NCBI RefSeq assembly: GCF_024166365.1
Contig: NC_064839.1
Coordinates: 16,168,878-16,232,877 of the forward strand
Direction of reading: 5' to 3'
From: Elephas maximus indicus
Lineage: Eukaryota > Chordata > Mammalia > Proboscidea > Elephantidae
DNA: 64,000 nucleotides
In this document: positions 45,390-57,043 of the stretch, in pieces
Numbering within the stretch: position 1 is the first letter of the stretch
Layout of the letters: the number at the start of each line of letters is the position of its first letter
The notes under the pieces: generated by a model
What the model saw: only the letters and a program-made list of their open reading frames with translations
Databases searched by the model: none
What the model was told of the DNA's origin: nothing
Translations under genes and position numbers: made by a program

Positions 45390-47058
45390 CAATGTGCATG
45401 TACCCCAGAGCAAACATGGAATGGGAGATATCCTCCATGGCACCCTTAACCCCCCAAAATTCATGTCTTTGCCACAGGTAAAACACATTCATCCCCATCA
45501 TATCATCCCCAAAGTCTTAAATCAACTCCAAATCCAAAACCTCATCTTAGGGATCACCTACATCAAATATGGGTGAGACTTCAGGTTCAGTCCATCCTGA
45601 GGTAAAATTCCTCTTCATCTGCGAATCTGTGAAGTTTAGATTATAAGTTACCTGTTTTCAAAGTACAATGGTGGAACAGGTGCAAGGCAGACATTTCCAC
45701 TACAAATGGGAGAAACTGGAGGGAAAGAATGGATAACAGGCACCAAGCAAGCCCAAAACCCAGAAGAACAATTTACACTAGCTCTCAAGGCTTGAGAATA
45801 ATCCTCTTCTCTGAGACCATCAAGGCAATGGCCCTGCCCTCCAGGCTCTGGGTATTAGCCAGGCTCTTTGGGTTCTGGATGGAGGCCCTGCAGCCCTGGG
45901 CTTCAGCTCTACCTTCCAGGCCCACTGAGACAGTAACCCTGCTCCCTCAGCTTTAGGTGGCCCCATTCTCCTAGCCCATCTGAGTGGAAACCCCCTTAAA
46001 CCCAGCGGGCCCCATTCTTTTATCCTTTGGGCATGGCAGCCCCACCCCCTCAGTTTTGGGCCGTGGCCCCATCCCCCTGGCAGCCCCACACTCCAGAACC
46101 AAGTTGGAGAAGATTCGACTCTTTGAAATCTAGGAGGCTGTGGCCCCACCTTTGAGATCCAGGAAACAGCGGCCCCACCCTTTGAAAGTGAGGCATCTCT
46201 GCTTTCCATGCTCCTTCTAGCAGTTCTGTTGATCTCCGAGCTGCTCCAGGGATGGTTCTTTTCTCTTCTTGGAGGACAACAAATGTATCTCCTTTGTTCT
46301 GTTTTCTTCCTATAGAATTCCAAGGCAGACAGTGTTCTCTCCTTTCATTCTTTCCCTGTCACCTTCAGTCTATGCTGGTAGGTTTCCTGTTGTGGTAGTT
46401 GGTTAGATCCGTCAGTCACAGGCTTAATCTCTTTAATAAAAGTTTGTGAAAATGCTAGGGCACATGTCCTTAGTTTGTACAACAGAATTTTTCAAATCTT
46501 TAAGTTCTGTTTTTATTTTGCACAGCCCATTTTTAAGTCCATCTCTTTCCTTTCACATTTTACTATCAGTGGCAAGGAGAAACCACATGGCCCCTTTAAG
46601 GTCTTGCTTGGAAATCCCCTCAGCTAGGTATTTAAGTTCATCACTTACAAGTTCTACTTTCCACCAAACATCTGAATGTGATTCAGACAAGTTCTTTGTA
46701 GCTGCAAAAAGAACATTGCTTTTTTTCCATTGTCCAATCACACATTCATAGTTTTCTTTTAAAGCTTCACCAGCAGCAAATTTAACACCCACATTTCTAC
46801 CAATATACTGTTGCTGATGCCATATATATTCTCTAAGATGATAGAGAGTTTCTCTGTAGGTATGCTCACTTCCTTCTAAGCCCTCATCAGAATTGTCTTT
46901 GACATCCATAGTTCTACCAACAGTCCCTTCAACACAATCCGGGCTTTTACCTTAGGCACCTTAAAACTCTTCCAGTCTCCAACCATTACCCAGTTCTAAA
47001 ACCACTTTTACATTTCAGGTATCTGTTAGAGCAGCACCACACTCCTGGTACCAAATTC
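45390..47058 (-). mobile_element. MaLR-type provirus internal region, degenerate
   Basis: Lies directly 3' (minus strand) of the LTR 47059-47596. Its first bases, read on the minus strand, are AATTTGGTACCAGGAGTGTGG, which is like the internal start after a MaLR LTR. A gag-like open remnant runs 46909-46553 (minus; 118 codons; motif-like pieces ECVIGQW and YLAEGISKQ). From 46323 to 45820 there is a proline- and arginine-rich open frame without known similarity. No pol is seen. No second LTR is seen at the far end, so the element is incomplete. Described only as a remnant. Confidence 0.6.
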
Positions 47059-47596
47059 TGTCTCAGTTATTTAGTGCTGCTATGACAGAAATACCACAAG
47101 TGGGTGGCTTTAACAAACAGAAATTTATTTTCTTGTAGTTTAGGAGGCTAGAAGTCCAAATTCAGGGTGCCAGCTTTAGGGGAAGGCTTTCTGTCTGTGT
47201 TGGTTCTGAAGGAAGGTCCTTGTCTCTTCTGAGCTCCCACTCCTGGGCAGTCTTCATGTGCACTGGCATCTCTCTTCCCTCATCTCTACTACTTAGCTTG
47301 CTTGTTTAATCTCTTTTGTATCTCAAAAGAGATTGATGCAAGATACACCCTAATACTGGCTCATTAACATAACAAACATAACTTAATTGTCATTAACCTA
47401 ACCTAATCCTGCCACATTAATATAACAAACATAACCCATTCACAGATGTGATTATAACCACAGGCAAAGGTTAGGATTTACAACACATCTGATAATTTTA
47501 TCAGATCACAAAATGGAGGACAACCACACAAAACTGAAAATCATGGCTTAGCCAAGGTTGCACATATTTTGGAGGGACAGAATTCAATCCATAACA
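47059..47596 (-). mobile_element. MaLR-like LTR (5' LTR of the remnant provirus)
   Basis: 538 bp, TG...CA ends, minus strand, same family as 22744-23255. Followed in transcription order by the internal region at 47058 and below. Confidence 0.85.
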
Positions 47597-47995
47597 GTAC
47601 CCTTAATTAGTCTTGGTTCCAGTGTGTCTCTCACAGAATGAGTATCTCACTACACTGAGAGTGAGTCTGATGTTTGACCATTTTCCAAAAAACATGGCCA
47701 CCAAATTCAAGTCAACAATATCATTTTTTACTTAACTGAAGGACCAGCAGTCTATCTCAACTCTGGAGGAAAAACTGGCTATAATAGCATTCCTAAGAGA
47801 TAAATAATATGTCAGTCTTCAGTAAGAGATATAAACCCAGCACAAAAATCTTCTACAAATCTCACTTCCAGTTAGAATGTAGAAGGTCACAGTGGATCAT
47901 CATTTCCACTTAAGATAGGAAAAGATAGGGAAAACCCTTCACAGGTAAGAAGAGATTAGTGGCCACTGGCAGCATCTGGTGATCTGGGCATGGGC
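47597..47995. other. No gene seen
   Basis: About 400 bp of unassigned sequence between an LTR and an AfroSINE. Confidence 0.4.
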
Positions 47996-48006
47996 AGGCA
48001 CGTGAT

Positions 48007-48179
48007 TAAAAACAAGAAACAAACCCGTTGCCTTTGAGTCGATTCCAACTCATAGTGACCCTATAGGACAGAGTAGAACTGTCCCATAGGGTTTTCAAGG
48101 AGCAGCTGGTAGATTTGAACTGCAGACCTTTTGGTTAGCAGCCATAGTAGCTCTTAACCACTGCACCACCAGAGCTCCT
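48007..48179 (-). mobile_element. AfroSINE with 11-bp target duplication
   Basis: AGGCACGTGAT (47996-48006) and AGGCATGTGAT (48180-48190). Minus-strand short form. Confidence 0.95.
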
Positions 48180-48190
48180 AGGCATGTGAT

Positions 48191-48555
48191 AGGGCCTGCC
48201 AAAGTCAGAGGGCTCTGCTCAGCTAAGAAGAAACCACTGATACTTTAAACATCTGCATGGGCTGGAGGGACAGATGAGAAGATGCAGAAGCTCAAGAGGA
48301 GGAGATAGTCTTCCTCTTTGGCTAAGTGGGTGGCAATTCAGGAGGCTGAGAACTGAACCAAAAGCAGAAAGAGATCTCCACTGATTTCTGATGCTTGAAT
48401 CTAAAGTCCCACTAGAAGGGGAGGGTGGTCTGTAAGGCACACAAATCATATCTTGCCCGTAAGACATCTGAAATACAGGTGAACCCTAAAACTAACTAAA
48501 ACTGCAACCTAACCCCAATTCAGTTCAATTATTGATGGGATCTGAGTGACTAGCC
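48191..48555. other. No gene seen
   Basis: About 365 bp of unassigned sequence; the open minus-strand frame at 48219-48467 has no support. Confidence 0.4.
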
Positions 48556-48559
48556 CCTC

Positions 48560-48890
48560 ATCCTAGGTGACTGACAGATGAAAAGGTTTGCCCCCTCTAG
48601 GGAAAAAAACATTTACTCCAGACACTTTGGTTATTTTAAACAAGACATCTAGCATATAATAAAATAGTATGATATGCAAAGAATCAGGGAAATATGACCA
48701 TTATCAAGAGAAAAAACTACCAATATATGCAGACCCACATATGACCCAGATGCTGAAATTGGCAGATAAGAATTTTAAAATAGCCATTATAAATATGTTA
48801 AATAAATCAGTGCATAAGATGGACAGAGGTGATAAAAAGATGCAGATTTTCAACAGAGAAATAGACTCATAAAAAAATTAAAATGGACAT
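48560..48890 (+). mobile_element. Old L1M fragment, left arm
   Basis: L1M 5' portion/ORF1-type text ('cccacatatgacccagatgctgaaattggcagataagaattttaaaatag'). It resumes at 49393. Confidence 0.65.
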
Positions 48891-49387
48891 TGTCTTAAAT
48901 TGGGTTCTCTCAAGGAGCAAAACCATTGAAGCATATGGATAAATACATAGAGACAGATTTATTTCAAGGAAATGGCTTACACAGTTGTGGAGGCTGGCAA
49001 GTCCCAAATCTATGGGTCAGCAGCAGGCTGGAGGCTTCTCCTGACTAACGTGGTAGCAGGGGCAGACAATACCAAAATCTGTAGGTCAGGCAGCAGGCTG
49101 CTGGCTCAGAGAGCTGTAGAAGCTAGTGAATCCAAACTCTGCAGGCTGCTGGCTCACGTCACAAGAACCTAAGTTCAGAGAATGATGAAGCAAATGTAGG
49201 ATTGAGGAAGAGACAGAGTTTGCCAGAACATTCACGTATTAGATGCAGGCCACACCCCAAGGAAACTCTCCTTTCAACTGATTGGCTTCTCACATGAGAT
49301 CACAAGATGGAGGATGATTACACAATATCTGCCAACCCACTGAGAATTATGGCCTAGCTAAGTTGGCACATAACCTTAACCATCACA
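48891..49387 (-). mobile_element. Old ERVL/MaLR-type solo LTR, 5-bp target duplication
   Basis: 497 bp with TG...CA ends. GACAT at 48886-48890 and 49388-49392. On the minus strand, AATAAA-like AAATAAAT lies near the 3' end, and the start TGTGATGGTTAAGG is followed by 'caacttagctaggcca', shared with the MaLR-like LTR family here. It interrupts an L1M copy that reads on across it. Confidence 0.85.
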
Positions 49388-49392
49388 GACAT

Positions 49393-49565
49393 TCTAGAAC
49401 TGAAAAATACAATACTGCATGGTATTAATACCAATTGAGCATAGAATTAGAAAGGATCAGCAAACTAAAAAACACGTCAACAGAAAAACCCAACTGAAGC
49501 AAAGAGAAAACAAAGAAGAAAACAGAACACAGCGTGAGAACATCTAGGGCAATATAAAAAGGACT
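49393..49565 (+). mobile_element. Old L1M fragment, right arm
   Basis: 'tctagaactgaaaaatacaatactgc' onwards; continuation of 48560-48890. Confidence 0.65.
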
Positions 49566-49578
49566 AACTGTGGTGAAA

Positions 49579-49685
49579 AGTTTCCAGGCACTCCTTGGAA
49601 ACTCTATGGGGCAGTTCTACTCTGTCCTGTAGGGTCACTATGAGTCGGAATCAACTCGACGGCAACGGGGTTTTTTTTTTTTTTC
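49579..49685 (+). mobile_element. AfroSINE, 3' half
   Basis: 'ggcactccttggaaactctatgg' to 'tcaactcgacggcaacgggg' and a T-run; the head is missing. Confidence 0.9.
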
Positions 49686-49689
49686 GGTG

Positions 49690-50700
49690 GTGAAATAAGT
49701 TCTTTTATACAGCTTTTTGCCTTGCTTCTCTGGAAAAACAGCTTGAGAGATTTTTCCTCTAAGCCCTGAGAAGTCACCTTTGCCCTAGTTTTCTAGCCCA
49801 GAGGATTTGGCACTTTGTCTAGGTTGATTGACATCTCCTGGATAAGCCGTAAACAACTTAGTTTTGATACTTTTTGTCAGGTACTGGGCAGCAACCTGCC
49901 CTGTGATTGGTATGCATCTTGCAGGGATTGGTCAATATACTATGTGAATGAAGTGACTATGGACTATGCAAATGAGGTGACTCTAGCCTACTATACAAAT
50001 GAAGTATCTGTGTGGCCTACCAAGAGGGGATTGGTGAGTTTGCAGCCCTGCTGGGAGTGGCCATGCCTTGAAATTAACAAGAAGTTGTACATATATACGG
50101 CCAACCCCACAGAATTTTTGAGATAGAAGGAAGCAGAAGGAAGAATGAAAAGAGAAGAAACATGAAGAGAGAGAAGGCAAGGAATCACCTAAAAGACTGT
50201 AACGTGGGTCAAAGGCTGTAACACTGAAGACAGCCAGCTGCCCAGAAGCTGATAGCCGAGCTGATGGCAATAGGCTTGGAAGGGGCCCTGTGCAGAGTCA
50301 GTGATGACAGACGGCAGGGCCAAGAGGAACCTGTCCTTAGGGGCTAAGAAGAGCCCATCCACAGGGGTTCAAGAGGGGGCCTGTATGGTAGAGAGGAGCT
50401 GAGAGAACTATACTGCAGTGAAAAAGGGAGACTCTGCCTACCTGCTCCCTGATCCTGATCCTGAGCTTTAGCTCGTTGATCCTGATCCCAAGTTGTATGC
50501 TGTTAATAAACCACTTAACCATGAGTATGGTCTGTGAGTTCTGTGTGGTCATTGCAATACATTACTGAACTCAGAAGAGAAGAGTGCTGTGGGAGGGGTG
50601 GCTGGTGTCAGAATTGGTAAAAAGATTGGAGGGTGAGATATTCTGACCCCTTTCTCAAGAGAGTCAGTTTTGGGTTGATCCTGGTCATTACACCCCTTAA
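49690..50700 (+). mobile_element. ERV-like LTR plus internal start (copy 2 of 3)
   Basis: The most complete copy: octamer ATGCAAAT at 49966-49973, 'gattggtatgcatcttgcagggattggtcaat' at about 49905-49936, AATAAA at about 50505, and 3' LTR text 'tatggtctgtgagttctgtgtgg' (about 50527). The leucine-tRNA-type primer-like TGGTGTCAGAATTGG is at 50603-50617, with internal sequence to about 50700. No coding frame. LTR ends and target duplication are not resolved. Confidence 0.72.
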
Positions 50701-50739
50701 CTTTAGATAAGTTCTGATGCTACTACCACTACTAACATT

Positions 50740-51180
50740 TTTCTGGGGAAAATGCAGAACAGAATTTCAAATTCTCGTGAACTCTAGACTTTCTGGAGCC
50801 ATGGAAGCTGGATGAACCTCTGAAGCTATTGCCCTGAGAGAAATAATCTTAAAACCGTAAGCCAAAAATATATCCTTAAGTCTTCTGAAAGCTAAACAAT
50901 AGTTTAGCTTAACTAGTAAAAAATGTCTGCCTTGAGCATTATGCTCTTTTAAGAACTGCCTACATGGGATCAAACTGACAACAACTAGAAAGATTAGATA
51001 GGAACCTTAGGGAGCAGTGAGTTTATGATAATGGGGCAAGAACAATTCAGAGAAGATGGTGAGAATGATTACACAACTCAAAGAATATAATCAATGTCAC
51101 TGAATTGGACACGTATAAACTGTTGAATTGATGTATGTTTTGCTGTGTATATTCTCAACAACAATAACAACAAAATAAAT
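50740..51180 (+). mobile_element. L1 3'UTR fragment (subfamily B)
   Basis: Same blocks as 17430-18053: 'ctagactttctggagccatgg', 'tttagcttaactagtaaaaaatg', 'tatattctcaacaacaataac'. Confidence 0.78.
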
Positions 51181-51420
51181 AAAATAAAAAAGATAGTGTG
51201 GTATTGGCAAAAGAATAGACAAATAGACCAATGGAACAGAATAGAAAGCCCCAAAATAGACCCACACTAATACAGTCAACTGATCTTTGATAAAAGAGCA
51301 AAGGCAACTCAGTGGAGAAAGGACGGTCTTTTCAACAAAGCGTGCAGGAACAACAGGATAGCCACATGCAAACAAGTGAACCTAGACATAGACTTTACAC
51401 CTTTCATAAACATTAACTCA
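51181..51420 (+). mobile_element. L1 ORF2 fragment, left arm
   Basis: 'gtggtattggcaaaagaatagacaaatagaccaatgg' and 'cttttcaacaaagcgtgc', thumb-region L1 text. It continues at 52296. Confidence 0.8.
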
Positions 51421-52290
51421 AGAGAGGGGAGGGAAGAGGAGGGAAAATCACTAACTAGATAATGGACAAGGGTTAACTTTAGTGAAGAGACAGACAACAC
51501 ACAATATAGCGGAAGTCAGGACAACTTGACCAAGGCAAAGTCATGAAGGTTCCTAGACACAACCAAACACCTGGAGGGACCAAGTTACTGGGGCTGAGGG
51601 CTGAGGACCGTGGTCTTAAGGAACATCTAGGTCAATTTGTATAACATAGTTCATAAAGAAAATATTCTACATCTTACTTTGGTGAGTAGCATCTGGGGTC
51701 TTAAAAGCTTGCAAGCGGCCATCTAAGATACATCTATTGGTCCCAGCACATTCGGAGCAAAGGACAATGCAGAAAACCAAAGACACAAGGAAAATTTAGT
51801 CCAAAGAACTAATGGACCACATGAACCACAGCCTCTACCAGCTCGAACCCAGAAGAATGGACCGCTCTGACAGGGATCACAATAGAGGGTCCTGGACAGA
51901 GCGGGAGAAAAATGTAGAACAAAATTCAAATTCACAAAAAAAGACTGGACTTACTGGAGGAACCCCCAAGACTATGGCCCCTGGACACCGAGCTAACTCA
52001 GAACTGAAGCTACTCAAGAAGTCCACTGTTCATCAAAAGATTAGACAGGTGTTAAGAAACAAACAATAACACAAGTGAGGAACGTACTTCTTAGTTCAAC
52101 TAAGCATACAGAACCAAACGTGTACATCTTCCCAAAAGCAAAGATTAGAAGGCTGGAAGGGACAGGAAAACTGGATGAATGGACATGGAGAACCCAGGGT
52201 GGAAACAGAAAAGGGGAGAGTGCTGACACACTGAATGAAAAATTACTTTGTGCTGTAAATTTTCACCTAAAGCACAACAAAATTAAAAAA
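51421..52290 (+). mobile_element. 5'-truncated L1 3'UTR insertion
   Basis: Blocks as in 12730-13770. It breaks the L1 at 'cattaactcaa', which reappears as 'aaactcaa' at about 52297 after an A-rich tail. The duplication is short or imperfect. Confidence 0.78.
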
Positions 52291-52295
52291 AAAAA

Positions 52296-53223
52296 AAAAC
52301 TCAAAATGGATCAGACCTAAATGTACATTGCAAAACTATAAAACTTCTAGAAGATAATACAGAAAAAAAATTGTAGGTAACTTCAGGCTTAGCAATGACT
52401 TTTTAAATACAGCATCAAAAGCACAATCCATAAAACAAGAAATCAATAAGTTGAACTTCATTACAATTAAAAATTTTTACTCTCCAAAAGACCCTATTAA
52501 GAGAATAAAAAGACAAGCCACAGATTGGGAAAAAATATTTGCAAAACACATATCAAATAAAGAATTTGTGTCCAAAATATACAAAGAACTCTTAAAACTC
52601 AACAATAAGAAAACAACCTATTGGTCCCAGCATGTTCAGAGTTAAAAAATGGACCAAAGATCTGAACAGACACCTCACCAAAAAAGATACACCAATGGCG
52701 AATAAGCACATGAAAAGAAGCTCGATATCATATGTGTCATTTGGGAACTGCCAATTAAAACAACAATGAGATACCACTGCACATATATTGAAATGGCTAA
52801 AATCCTGACAAAACACCCAATGCTACCAAGAATGTGGAGAAACAGGAACTCTCCGTCATCACTAGTGGGAATGAAAAATGGCACAGCCACTTTAGAAGAC
52901 AGTCTGGCAGTTTCTGACAAAGCTCAACATAGACTTACCATACGATCCAGCAATTGTGCTCCTACATATTTACTCAAATGAGCTGAAAACTTATGTCCAC
53001 ACCAAAACCTGCACACAAATGTTGATAGCAGCTTAATTTATAATTGCCAAAAATCGGAAACAACTAAGATGTCCTTCAGTAGGTGAATGGATAAGTAAAT
53101 TGTGGCACATGCACACAACAGACTTATTATTCAGCAGTTGAAAGAAATGAGCTATCAGGCCACTAAAGACATGGAGGAACCGTACTCAAAATGACACTGG
53201 CTTAAACAAGACAGTTGACAGTC
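52296..53223 (+). mobile_element. L1 ORF2 fragment, right arm, through the 3' end
   Basis: 'ctcaaaatggatcagacc...' then 'aaagcacaatcc', 'cattaaaacaacaatgagataccac' and 'gtccttcagtaggtgaatgg'. ORF2 C-terminal text in broken frames. Confidence 0.85.
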
Positions 53224-53713
53224 TGTTATGGATTGAATTGTGTCCCCTCAAAATGTGTGGCAACTTGGCTAGGCCATGATTCCCAGTATTGTGTAGTTGT
53301 CCTCCATTTTGTGATCTGATGTAGTTATCCCATGTGCTGTAAATCCTAAACCCTATGATGTTAATGAGGCAGGATTAGAAGCAATTATGTTAATGAGGCA
53401 GGACACAATCTACAGGATTAGGTTGCATCTTGAGTCAATCTCTTTTGAGATATAAAAGAGAGAAGTGTGCAGAGAGGAGGGGGAACTCACTGACACACAA
53501 GCAAGAAGGGCCAGGAACAGGGCTCGTCCTTTGGACCCGGGGTCCCTGAGCTGAGAAGCCCCTAGACCAGAGGAAGATTAATGGCATGGACTTTCCCCTG
53601 CAGCTGGCACCCTGAATTCAGACTTCTAGCTTCCTAAACTGTGAGAATAAATCACTGTTTGTTAAAGCCGCCCACTTGTATTTCTGTTATAGCAGCAGTA
53701 GATAACTAAGACA
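53224..53713 (+). mobile_element. MaLR-like solo LTR
   Basis: 490 bp, TGTTATGGATTGAATTGTG start, TTTGAGATATAAAAGAGAG promoter-like segment at about 53442-53462, AATAAA at about 53646, ACTAAGACA end. A clear 5-bp duplication is not found. Confidence 0.85.
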
Positions 53714-54050
53714 TAACCCAAGCTGGCAAGGTGACTTCAGTGTCATAAGCATCCCAATGGTCTAGCTATTCCTGCCAAGCAGGTATGTGAGCAAAGCTAC
53801 TTTTGCCCCCCTAGACCAGCCAAGCTGCCAAATAAGCCCAGTTGATGTTACTTGGAGCCGAAGAATTGCTCAGTAAAACCTTGCTCAATTTTCTGATCCA
53901 TAAAATTGTGAGATATAATAAAAAAATTGAACTTTTTTTTTAATAAAAATTATTTGTTTTAAATCACTGGATTTTAGGGTGGTTTGTACATGGCAGTCAT
54001 AACCAGAACACATTTCCTAAATAATACAGAAAAAAAAAAAAAACTATGAA
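53714..54050. other. No gene seen
   Basis: About 340 bp, not assigned; ends near an A-run at 54032-54043. Confidence 0.4.
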
Positions 54051-54162
54051 GTCCTATATCTAATACATTGATATAATAGCATTTAGAAACAACTACTCAT
54101 TTCTGTCTCTATAAATTTGCCTATTCTGGACATTTCATATCTATGGAAATCATACAACATGG
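54051..54162 (-). mobile_element. L1 fragment, antisense, first arm
   Basis: Minus-strand L1 ('ttctgtctctataaatttgcctattctggacatttcat'). It continues at 54710 and 56043 beyond two LTR insertions. Confidence 0.75.
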
Positions 54163-54703
54163 TGAAGCAGGCAGAGGGTTATTGACTATACCCTGTAACA
54201 ATTGTTTTTCGGAAAAGTCTACTCTTGCTTCATTTTTGTTACAACTTTTACAATACTTCACCATGATTGGTTGATTCCCCAGGTTTCCTCTCTTTTCCTG
54301 GAGGGAGGCTGAGGCACAGGTGCACCAACTCCAAATTCACCCGCAATTTACCGGCTATATGAACTTCCTGGGGTGACAGTAGCAAGCTGTCGCCATTCTT
54401 TTTAGGGCTGTGCGCAGTATTTTCAGAGCTATGCGCAAAAACTCATTCACAAATATTATGCGGACTGCACACGCATCTCAGGACTGAAGAGTCTCTCCTC
54501 ACCGTTCATGAATATGTATGTCACTCCCTATATGAGGAGTAAATCTGCCCTAGTTCGGGGAGCTGGCAGCCTTAGGTCCTGAGACCCTGCCTGCCTCTCA
54601 GTTTGCAAACTGTGAATAAACCTTTCTGTTCTTCCAACCCTGACTCTGGCTGACTTCAATTTGCTAGTCTGTTGGGCAAAAACCTTATTAGTCATTGGCT
54701 ACA
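54163..54703 (+). mobile_element. Solo LTR of a distinct ERV type, 6-bp target duplication
   Basis: 541 bp, TG...CA ends. ACATGG (54157-54162) and ACGTGG (54704-54709) frame it. AATAAA in GTGAATAAACCTTTCTG at about 54612-54629 is near the 3' end. Unrelated to the MaLR-like LTRs. It breaks an antisense L1 that reads on across it. No internal genes. Confidence 0.78.
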
Positions 54704-54709
54704 ACGTGG

Positions 54710-55618
54710 CCTTTTGTGGCTGGCTTCTTTCACTTAGCATAATGCTTTTAAATTTCATCTATGTTATTGTATAAATATACCACATTTTGTTTATCCACTC
54801 ATCAGTTGATAGAAATTTCAGTCATTTCCACTTTTTGGCTATTACAAATAATGCTGATTTGAACATTCAAATACAAGTTTCTGTGTGGAAATATGTTATC
54901 AATTCTCTTGGGTGTAAAAGCAAAAACGAAACCTACTGCTGTGGAGTCAATTCCAACTCTATGAGTCTCTTCCGTATACACCTAACCAAAAAAACCAAAC
55001 CCATTGCCATTGAGTGGATTCCTACTCGTAGCGACCCTATACCTAGGAGTGGAATAGCTGGATCATATGGTGACCCTAGGTTTAACTTTTTGAGGAACTG
55101 ACAAACTGTTTTCTGAAGCAACTGCACCATTTACATTCCTACCAGCAATGTATGAGGGTCCCATTTTCTCCACATTCTCACCAACACTTGTTAAAGTCCC
55201 TCTTTTTCATGACAGTAGTACTGCAGTTTTGATTTGCATATCTCTAATGATTAATGATGTTGAAGATCTTTTCATGCGCTAACTAGCCATTTGTATATCT
55301 CCTTTGGAGAAATGTCTATTCAAATCCTTTGCCCATTTTTTAATTGGGTTGTCTTTTATTGTTGAGTGTAAGAATTCTTTATATATTCTGGATCCAAGTA
55401 CCTTATCAGATGTATGACTTGCAAATATCATCTCCCATCCTGTGGGTTATTTTTTCATTTTCTCCTTTTTCTTGACTTCTCCTTTGAAGTACAAAAGTTT
55501 TCAATTTTGATGAAGTTTAATTTATCTACTTTTTTTTCTTTTGTTGCTTGTGCTTTAGGTGTCATACCTAGGAAATCATTGCGAAGTCCAAGGTCTTGAA
55601 AATTAACTCTTATGTTTT
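54710..55618 (-). mobile_element. L1 fragment, antisense, second arm
   Basis: 'ggccttttgtggctggcttctttcacttagcataatg' through 'ttgtgctttaggtgtcatacctaggaaatc'. AfroSINE tail fragments sit near 54928-54972 and 54987-55047. Confidence 0.85.
54987..55047 (-). mobile_element. AfroSINE tail fragment
   Basis: CCAAACCCATTGCCATTGAG and the next 30 bases. A more diverged piece lies at 54928-54972. Confidence 0.8.
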
Positions 55619-56037
55619 TGCAATGGTTAATCTTATGCATCAACTTCAATAGGTTATGGTGCTCAGTTGTTTGGTCAAACACTAGATGTTGCTGTGAAAG
55701 TATTTTGTAGATGTGATTAATATTTACAATCAGTGGACTTCAAGAAGATTACCCTTAGTAATATGGGTGGGTCTCATCCAACCTGTTGAAGGCCCTAAGA
55801 GCAAATACCTGAGGTTTCCCAGAGAAGGAATCCTGCCTCAAGACTGTAACATGGAAATCCTGCCAGAGTTTTCAGCCTACTGCCTGCCCTACCAATTTCC
55901 AACTTGCCAGCTCCCATAATTGAATGAACCAATTTCTTAAAATAAATCAAGAGAGAGAGATCCATAACATAGTGAGATATAATCAAATGGAATATGTGTA
56001 TCTTATTGGTTCTGTTTCTCTAGAGAATGCTAATACA
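55619..56037 (+). mobile_element. Old solo LTR, 5-bp target duplication
   Basis: 419 bp, TGCAATGGTTAA start and AATACA end. GTTTT at 55614-55618 and 56038-56042. AATAAA at about 55941. Text such as 'ttgtttggtcaaacactag' and 'tgcctcaagactgtaacatgg' marks a widespread mammalian LTR. Inserted in L1. Confidence 0.88.
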
Positions 56038-56042
56038 GTTTT

Positions 56043-56130
56043 TTCCCCAAGAGTTTCGTAGTTTTAGCTCTTTGATCCATTTTGAGTTAATTTTTGTCTA
56101 TGGTGTGAGGGCATCTTTGAATCTTGCCTG
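56043..56130 (-). mobile_element. L1 fragment, antisense, third arm
   Basis: 'gagtttcgtagttttagctctttgatccattttgag', collinear with 55570-55618. Confidence 0.78.
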
Positions 56131-56440
56131 TCAAGTGGAGATGGGGTATGGAGCCATTCAGATCAAACAGGAGATGGATGAATGCTCCTAGGAGGGAGAC
56201 TGAGACATATGTTCTGGGAAGTAAGCAATTCATTGTGGCCAGGGCCTAAGGTATGCAGAGTATTTTTGGAGTTACAGTGAATAGCAATGACCACACCAAA
56301 GGGTGGTGAGAAGCAGGGGCCTTGTTTCCCCCATATTCTTCCTCAGCCTCCCCCCTAGTCTCACCAAGGAAAAATATATACTAAATATAAGTATAAAAGC
56401 AGTGTACTCACTAGAAATAATTCTAGAAGATCCCTTCCAA
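56131..56440. other. No gene seen
   Basis: About 310 bp, not assigned. Confidence 0.4.
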
Positions 56441-56860
56441 TCAGATTCCCAACCCTCAGCCCCTTAATGTAGAAATTCTAGACCTTCTACTGCTGAGGGT
56501 GTTATAATTTTTTCTGTAAGCCACTGGGGGCCATCAAAGGTTCTTAAGCAGGGTAGCTAGGTATAGCTAGGTAAGACTCCTGCTTTTGGGGTTAGACACC
56601 TGGCTGAGGCCTGGGGCCAGTGATGCGCATGGGGAGCATCAATCAGAACGGGCAAGCAGATGCACATAATTTTGGAAATGTTGACTTCCAAGCAATTGCA
56701 TCTAGTAGGTAGGCAGTGTGCTCCCAGAAATCAGGAGATCTGGAATGGAGATTCAAATTTGGGAATAATCAGCTTATAGATGGGAAAGGATAAATTCCCT
56801 CAGGAAGCATGAGAAGATAAGCTGGGTTTCAGGTCTGGAATGCAGAGGAAAGAACAGGAA
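56441..56860 (+). mobile_element. Ancient mammalian repeat, tail-like portion
   Basis: 'agccactgggggccatcaaagg' and 'tggaatggagattcaaatttgggaataatcagcttatag' fit the 3' section of the repeat at 57044-58056. The segment order is not fully resolved. Confidence 0.5.
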
Positions 56861-57043
56861 TAAGAATTCAACAGCCTGGCAGAGACCTTGTACTGAACTG
56901 GGTATTTCATAGGCTTCCTTTGAAGCAACTGTCTGTCTGCCCCAGCACAGCCTTCTAGTCCTCTCTCCCGTTTCTCCCTCCCGGTGATGCTAGGCAGAGT
57001 GGACTTCTCACCATTTATTCACTCATCTTATCTGACATCCTGC

